Below are positions 59,156-64,000 of a stretch of 64,000 nt of DNA, in pieces. Source of the stretch: AP-15 sp035538335 (lineage in GTDB: Bacteria; Pseudomonadota; Alphaproteobacteria; ATCC43930; CGMCC-115725); contig DATLKN010000033.1 in NCBI GenBank assembly GCA_035538335.1, forward strand, positions 62,001 through 126,000, read 5' to 3'. The notes beneath the pieces were generated by a model that did no database searches, was not told the origin of the DNA, and was given only the letters and a program-made list of their open reading frames with translations. The translations under genes were made by a program, and so were the position numbers. The stretch's first letter is position 1. Every line of letters starts with the position of its first letter.

Positions 59156-61894
59156 CTAGCGTTCCTGTCGACGCAGCAGTAAGAGGCTCAAGCCCGTCAA
59201 CACCGGGATGAAGAGCACGAGCGCGCCGAGGTCGCCGGCCAGTTCGGAAAAGCCGAGCCCTTTGGTAAAGGTGCCGACGCTGATGGGCAGGTAATAGCTC
59301 ATCGGGAAGAGCCGGCCCATCAGTTGCGCCGTCCCGGAGAGCGCCGAGACCGGCACCAGCATGCCGGAAAACATCGTCGCCGGCAGGACGGTCAGGATCG
59401 CGGTGCCGAACAGGGCGGCGATCTGGGTGCGAGCGAAGGCCGATATCAGCATGCCGTAGGCGGTCGTTACGGTGACGTAGACGAGCGTCGCCCCGAGCAG
59501 GGTCGGAAAGCTCCCTCGCAGCGGCACCTCGAAGACGACGAGCGCCATCGTGAACATCAGCGCGAAATTGACCATGCCCAGCGCGACGTAAGGAACCTGC
59601 TTGCCGAGCAGGAATTCGAGGCGGGTCACCGGCGTCACGTAGAGGTTGGTGATGGAGCCCAGCTCCTTCTCGCGCACGATGGCGAGCGCCATCAGAATCG
59701 CCGGCCACAGCGCCAGCTCCATGGCCACCTGCGCCGGCACCATCGCGTAGACGCTCTCGAAATTCTGGTTGTATTTGAGCCGCACTTCGATGTCGGCGGG
59801 CGGCGCTGGCGCCGGCGGGTTCGTCGTGACGATCGGGTCGGACAGGTAGAGCTGGTGCATCGCTTCGAGGTAGCCGCGAATCGTCTGTGCGATGAACGGC
59901 CGCGCGCCGTCGATCCAGGCGGCGACCGAGGTCGGCCGGCCGCGCGCGATGTCGCGGCCGAAGCCGGGCGGGATCTCGATGGCCGCGTCGATGCTGCCGC
60001 CGGCGAGCCGCGTTTCGAGATCGGCATAGCCGGCGAGCGGCGGTTTCTCGACGAAGTAGGGCGAGCCGCGCAATTCTTCGAGATAGGCGCGGCTCTCGTG
60101 GCTCTTGTCGTGGTCGAGCACGGCGAAAGTCAGCGAGTTCACATCCGTCGAGATGCCGAAGCCGAAGACGAGCATCAGGAAGGTGGTGCCGAATATCGCG
60201 AAGCCGATCCGCACCGGATCGCGCAGCAATTCCAATGTCTCGCGGATCGTACAGGCGGCTAGGCGGCGAAGGCTGAAGGCGGCGACGTTTGCGGGAACCC
60301 GCCGCGCACCGCCGCCTCCCGCCGGCGCTGCCGCCGCCGGCGCGGCGCCGGGCCGCGCCCCCGCGGCCTCTTCGAGATAGGCGATGAAGGCGTCCTCGAG
60401 GGTTGCGGCGCCGCGGGCGCGGACGAGCCCCTGCGGCGTGTCGGTGGCGAGCACGCGCCCCGAATCCATCAGCGAGATGCGGTCGCAGCGCTCGGCCTCG
60501 TTCATGAAATGGGTCGAAACGAAGATCGTCACGCATTCCTTGCGCGACAGCTCGACCAGTAATTCCCAGAACCGGTCGCGCGCCAGCGGATCGACGCCCG
60601 AGGTCGGCTCGTCGAGGATCAGCATCTCGGGCTCGTGCACGATCGCGACGGCGAGCGACAGCCGCTGCCGGATGCCGAGCGGCAGGTCGAGGGCGTGATG
60701 ATCGAGGTACTCGGCGAGGCTGAAGCGCTGGATCAGCTCGACTATCCGCGCCTTCGCATGGCCCCGCGGCAGATGGAACAGCCGCGCGTGCAATTCGAGG
60801 TTCTGGCGCACCGTCAGCTCGGTGTAGAGCGAGAAGGATTGCGACATGTAGCCGACCCGCCGGCGGGCGTTGCGGTCGCGCGCGTCGAGCGGCCGCCCGA
60901 ACAACAGCGCCTCGCCCTCGCTCGCCGGCAGCAGCCCCGTCAGCATCTTCATCGTCGTCGTCTTGCCGCAGCCGTTCGAGCCGACGAAACCGAAGATCTC
61001 GCCGCGCCGGATCGCGAAGCTGACGTGATCGACGGCCGTAAAATCGCCGAACCGGCAGGTGAGGCTGCGCGCCGTGATGACCGGCTCGCCGCCGTCGGCG
61101 CGGTACGGCGGAATGGAAAGGCGCCGATGACCGGCACGCAGCTCTGGCGGCAGCAGCTCGATGAAGGCGTCTTCGATCGTGACGGCGCCGGCCATGCATT
61201 TCAGCCCAGCCGGCGAGCCCGTCGCGACGACCTTGCCGGCATTCATCGCGACGAGCCAATCGAAGCTCTCGGCTTCCTCCATATAGGCGGTCGCGACGAT
61301 GATGCTCATGCCGCGGCGGCGGCCTCGAATGCGCTCGATCAGCTCCCAGAACTGGCGGCGCGACAGCGGATCGACGCCGGTCGTCGGCTCGTCGAGGATC
61401 AAGAGATCGGGATCGTGGACGAGCGAGCAGCACAAGCCCAGCTTCTGCCGCATGCCGCCGGACAGCTTCTTGGCCGGGCGGTCGGCGAAGGGCGCAAGGC
61501 CGGTCGCCGCGAGAAGCTCGGCGATGCGGCGGCCGCGCTCGCCGGCCGGTTGGCCAAAGAGGCGGGCGAAATACTCGATGTTCTCGCGGATGCTGAGATC
61601 GGGATAGAGGTTCTTGCCGAGGCCTTGCGGCATATAGGCGATGCGCGGGCACAGCGCGGCGCGCTCTGCGGCGTCTCGCATGTCGCCGCCGAGCGCATGC
61701 ACCTCTCCCGACTGGATCTGCCGGGCGCCGGCAATAATCGCGAGCAGCGTCGATTTGCCGACGCCGTCGGGCCCGATCAGGCCGACGAGGCAGCCCGCGG
61801 GCAGCGCGATCGTGATTCCGTCGAGCGCAACCGACTTGCCGTAGCGATGCGTTACCTCGGCGAGGCGGGCTACGGCCTCGCGTTCCTCGCTCAT
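59156..61894 (-). CDS. RbbA-like ABC transporter: two ATPase domains fused to a permease
   Basis: 912 residues. ATPase 1 (about 5-230): Walker A GPDGVGKST, signature LSGGMRQKLGL, Walker B LLILDEPTTGVDP. ATPase 2 (about 268-500): GSNGCGKTT, a weaker signature region LPLGIRQRLSLAVA, MLILDEPTSGVDP. Then an ABC-2 permease (about 540-912) with REKELGSITNLYVTPVTRLEF. This is the RbbA/YhiH arrangement. E. coli RbbA has been linked to ribosomes, but fused, membrane-bound members are more likely exporters. Start MSEEREA at 61894 overlaps the HlyD stop (ATGA). Confidence 0.92.
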   Translation of the reverse strand: MSEEREAVARLAEVTHRYGKSVALDGITIALPAGCLVGLIGPDGVGKSTLLAIIAGARQIQSGEVHALGGDMRDAAERAALCPRIAYMPQGLGKNLYPDLSIRENIEYFARLFGQPAGERGRRIAELLAATGLAPFADRPAKKLSGGMRQKLGLCCSLVHDPDLLILDEPTTGVDPLSRRQFWELIERIRGRRRGMSIIVATAYMEEAESFDWLVAMNAGKVVATGSPAGLKCMAGAVTIEDAFIELLPPELRAGHRRLSIPPYRADGGEPVITARSLTCRFGDFTAVDHVSFAIRRGEIFGFVGSNGCGKTTTMKMLTGLLPASEGEALLFGRPLDARDRNARRRVGYMSQSFSLYTELTVRQNLELHARLFHLPRGHAKARIVELIQRFSLAEYLDHHALDLPLGIRQRLSLAVAIVHEPEMLILDEPTSGVDPLARDRFWELLVELSRKECVTIFVSTHFMNEAERCDRISLMDSGRVLATDTPQGLVRARGAATLEDAFIAYLEEAAGARPGAAPAAAAPAGGGGARRVPANVAAFSLRRLAACTIRETLELLRDPVRIGFAIFGTTFLMLVFGFGISTDVNSLTFAVLDHDKSHESRAYLEELRGSPYFVEKPPLAGYADLETRLAGGSIDAAIEIPPGFGRDIARGRPTSVAAWIDGARPFIAQTIRGYLEAMHQLYLSDPIVTTNPPAPAPPADIEVRLKYNQNFESVYAMVPAQVAMELALWPAILMALAIVREKELGSITNLYVTPVTRLEFLLGKQVPYVALGMVNFALMFTMALVVFEVPLRGSFPTLLGATLVYVTVTTAYGMLISAFARTQIAALFGTAILTVLPATMFSGMLVPVSALSGTAQLMGRLFPMSYYLPISVGTFTKGLGFSELAGDLGALVLFIPVLTGLSLLLLRRQER

Positions 61895-62997
61895 TGCACG
61901 ACCGCGGCCGGCGGGCTCGGCTGCAGGTTCGCCGGCCACGCGGCGCGGGTGTCGGTCAGCACATAGGCGACGCCCGGCAACCCGCTTCTGACCAGGGCGG
62001 CGCGGCCTTCGAGGCGCTGCGGATCGATCCGCACCCGGATGCGGAACATGAGCTTGTCGCGCTCATCCCTGGTCTCGACGGTTTTCGGGGTGAACTGCGC
62101 CTGGCTCGCGACAAACACGACCTTGGCCGGGATCACGTGCTCGGGGTAGGCGTCGAGCACGATACGGGCATCGGAGCCGATCCGCACCCGGCCCGCTTCC
62201 TTGGTCGGCAGATAGATGTCCATGTAGACGTAGGAGGCGTCGAGCATCGTGAAGACCTTGCCGCCTGCCGGCAGCACCTCGCCGACATTGGCGACGCGGT
62301 ACTCGATCGGGCCCTCCTTCGGCGCGATGAGCGAGTTGTCGGCGATATTGACCTTGTAGAAATCGACCTGGTGCTCGGCGGCGGCGAGCGCGTGCTCGGC
62401 GGCGTCGATGGCGGCCTGGTAGGCGTTGAGCGTGGCGATCGCGCTATTCAGCGTCTGCCGCTGCTGATCGAGAGTTTCCTGCGTGGCGAAGCCCTTCGGC
62501 ACCAGGTAGCTGCTGCGCTCGACCTGCTGCCTCGCTAAGGTCGCGACCGCCTGCTGCGCGGCGTAATTCGCGTGCGCCTGCTGCAGCGTGCGCTGACCCT
62601 GCCGCACCAGCTGCGTGTATTGCTTCAGCTGCGCTTCGAGGTCGCGCGTGTCCATCACCGCGACGACCTGGCCCTGTTTCACGATATCGCCCTCGTCGGC
62701 GGAGAGCTTGGCGATGCGGCCGGCGAATTTGGTGTCGATGTCGATTTCGTCGGCCTCGAGCCGGCCGTTGCCCGAGGCGATGCCCGCCGGCAGCCGTACC
62801 TGATGCGCCTGCCACCAGTACCAGCCGCCGCCTGCGCCGGCCACCGCGGCGAGCGCAAGCAATGCCGCGAAGAGGCGCTGCCTCGGCCGGCGCGGCGGGG
62901 GGCCGAGGACGGCCGGTGGCCGGCTCTGCGGAACCGGCGCGCGAAGCACGATGATTTCAGGGCTCGGGGGAGCGGGAGAGGGGTTTGTTTCGGGCAT
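61891..62997 (-). CDS. HlyD-type membrane fusion protein, YhiI-like
   Basis: 368 residues. A Pro-rich cytoplasmic N-terminus and one membrane helix (about 43-60, FAALLALAAVAGAGGGWYWW) are followed by a lipoyl half (DEGDIVKQGQVVAVMDTRD), a coiled-coil hairpin (about 115-215), a second lipoyl half and a beta-barrel (YMDIYLPTKEAGRVRIGSDARIVLD). Start MPETNPS at 62997; the operon is led by this gene and continues into the RbbA-like and YhhJ-like genes. An FNR/FixK-type palindrome lies 34 bases upstream. Confidence 0.92.
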   Translation of the reverse strand: MPETNPSPAPPSPEIIVLRAPVPQSRPPAVLGPPPRRPRQRLFAALLALAAVAGAGGGWYWWQAHQVRLPAGIASGNGRLEADEIDIDTKFAGRIAKLSADEGDIVKQGQVVAVMDTRDLEAQLKQYTQLVRQGQRTLQQAHANYAAQQAVATLARQQVERSSYLVPKGFATQETLDQQRQTLNSAIATLNAYQAAIDAAEHALAAAEHQVDFYKVNIADNSLIAPKEGPIEYRVANVGEVLPAGGKVFTMLDASYVYMDIYLPTKEAGRVRIGSDARIVLDAYPEHVIPAKVVFVASQAQFTPKTVETRDERDKLMFRIRVRIDPQRLEGRAALVRSGLPGVAYVLTDTRAAWPANLQPSPPAAVVQ

Positions 62998-63030
62998 GGC
63001 CAAGAGAAACACCGACCGCGCCGGCTGCCC

Positions 63031-63044
63031 TTGACCTGGGTCAA
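63031..63044. promoter_or_regulatory. FNR/FixK-type palindrome
   Basis: TTGAC-CTGG-GTCAA, a perfect match to the TTGAY-N4-RTCAA consensus bound by FNR/FixK/Dnr regulators. It lies 34 bases before the HlyD-type start and 53 bases before the pgk start, in the 100-base gap between these divergent genes. It suggests low-oxygen control of one or both. Confidence 0.7.
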
Positions 63045-63097
63045 GACAGGCACGCGCCGGCATGGCAATCTCGGGTTATGCCGAAGACGAGGACCGA

Positions 63098-64000
63098 ATG
63101 CCGAAATACCGCACGCTCGACGATATCGATGTCCGCGGCAAACGGGTGCTGCTGCGCGCCGATTTGAACGTGCCCGTCAAGGACGGGGTGGTGACCGACG
63201 CGACGCGCATCGAGCGGCTCACGCCGACGATCGCCGCGCTCCTCGACAAGGGTGCGGCGGTCGTCGTGATGTCGCATTTCGGGCGGCCGAAGGGCAAGCC
63301 CGACCCGGCGCTGTCGCTGCGCCCGCTGATCGCGCCGCTGTCGGCGGCGATCGGCGGCCGGCCCGTCGCCTTCGCCGAGGATTCCATCGGCGACAGCGCA
63401 AAGCGGGTCGTCGCCGCGTTGCGGCCGGGCGAGGTCGCGCTGCTCGAAAATCTGCGCTTCCACAAGGGGGAGGAGGAGAATTCGCCGCAATTCGCGCGGG
63501 CGCTGGCCGAGCTGGGCGAGGTTTATGTCGATGACGCCTTTTCGGCGGCGCACCGCGCGCACGCCTCGATCGCGGCGCTTGCGCAGCTGCTGCCGGCCGC
63601 CGCCGGGAAGCTGATGCAGGAGGAGCTGAGCGCGCTCGCAAAGGCGCTCGACACGCCGGCGCGCCCGGTCATCGCGCTCGTCGGCGGCGCCAAGGTGTCG
63701 ACCAAGCTCGACCTCTTGGGCTCGCTCCTCGCCAAGGTCGATCTGATGGCGATCGGCGGCGCCATGGCGAACACGCTGCTATTGGCCGAGGGCAACGAAG
63801 TCGGTCGCTCGCTCGCCGAACGCGACATGATCGACAGCGCCCGCCACATCCTCGATCTCGCGCGGGCTCGCTCCTGCCGCGTCATCCTGCCCGTCGATGC
63901 GGTCGTCGCCGCGGCGCTCGCGCCCGGCGTCGAGAGCCGCGCCGTCGCGATCGACGCGGTGCCGGCGGACCGCATGATCCTCGACATCGGGCCGGCGACC
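63098..64000 (+). CDS. pgk: phosphoglycerate kinase, 3' end beyond the window
   Basis: 301 codons present of about 400. It makes ATP from 1,3-bisphosphoglycerate in glycolysis. DIDVRGKRVLLRADLNVPVKDG and VVMSHFGRPKGKPD bind the phosphoglycerate; LLENLRFHKGEEENS, VDDAFSAAHRAHASI and GGAKVSTKLDLLGSLL follow as expected. ATG 63098 has GAGGA upstream. The window ends in the nucleotide-binding domain. A gap gene is not seen nearby on this side. Confidence 0.95.
   Translation, partial: MPKYRTLDDIDVRGKRVLLRADLNVPVKDGVVTDATRIERLTPTIAALLDKGAAVVVMSHFGRPKGKPDPALSLRPLIAPLSAAIGGRPVAFAEDSIGDSAKRVVAALRPGEVALLENLRFHKGEEENSPQFARALAELGEVYVDDAFSAAHRAHASIAALAQLLPAAAGKLMQEELSALAKALDTPARPVIALVGGAKVSTKLDLLGSLLAKVDLMAIGGAMANTLLLAEGNEVGRSLAERDMIDSARHILDLARARSCRVILPVDAVVAAALAPGVESRAVAIDAVPADRMILDIGPAT

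Noticed and set aside
58536..61652. Open frame of over 1000 codons overlapping the RbbA-like gene in another frame
   Set aside because: Arg/Pro-rich shadow; the RbbA-like frame has two Walker A/B sets and a permease.

Overview
The window is about 64 kb of very GC-rich, gene-dense chromosome. It is most likely from an alphaproteobacterium. Pointers are an RNase E with a long acidic insertion in its S1 region, a 43-residue aa3-type cytochrome oxidase subunit IV, an EipB (DUF1849) protein, an HdaA-like DnaA relative, and the run purN/purM - DUF2066 - CDP-alcohol transferase - AI-2E permease - hdaA - ppk - ppx - rnd - aspS. That run recalls Rhodospirillales-type genomes (inference from memory of gene order). 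Most genes are chromosomal housekeeping genes with short gaps and many 1-4 bp start/stop overlaps. I see no rRNA, tRNA, CRISPR array or intact insertion sequence.

Layout. 1-2341: a partial membrane protein, a short-chain dehydrogenase and a CmcJ-type oxidoreductase, all leftward. 2342-3045: a lower-GC scar with a frameshifted gene remnant. 3046-5054: a small secreted protein, and a haloalkane dehalogenase coupled to a histidine phosphatase. 5201-14157: TrmJ-like methyltransferase, cysS, an alkaline-phosphatase-family enzyme, a thioesterase, an LplT-like transporter, prfB with its programmed +1 frameshift, and mrcA. 14631-22175: rne, a BepA-like metalloprotease, a DsbA-like protein, maiA, a PRC-barrel protein and mepA. 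22231-32891: a secretion/surface island holding a repeat-rich type I secretion substrate, a glycosyltransferase, a sulfotransferase, a remnant of a second glycosyltransferase, a Sel1-repeat protein, the HlyD and ABC parts of a type I exporter, and an atypical response regulator. 33093-38354: DUF2147, msrQ, a dehydrogenase and a MASE1/CHASE hybrid histidine kinase. 38517-39440: a selenoprotein of the glycine-reductase-B-like family, read through an in-frame UGA with a SECIS-like hairpin. 39604-57893: pepA-holC, ndk, two cupins, purMN, ppk-ppx, rnd, aspS, eipB. 58019-64000: an RbbA/YhhJ-type ABC exporter operon, an FNR/FixK-type palindrome, and the start of pgk.

Two recoding events are visible: the selenocysteine UGA (39057-39059) and the RF2 +1 frameshift (11522-11537). 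RF2 is the factor that reads UGA. The selenoprotein implies that SelA, SelB, SelD and tRNA-Sec are encoded elsewhere in the genome. The type I exporter probably secretes the RTX-like protein encoded about 6 kb away (inference). Dispersed 67-68 bp inverted-repeat elements sit at three gene ends.
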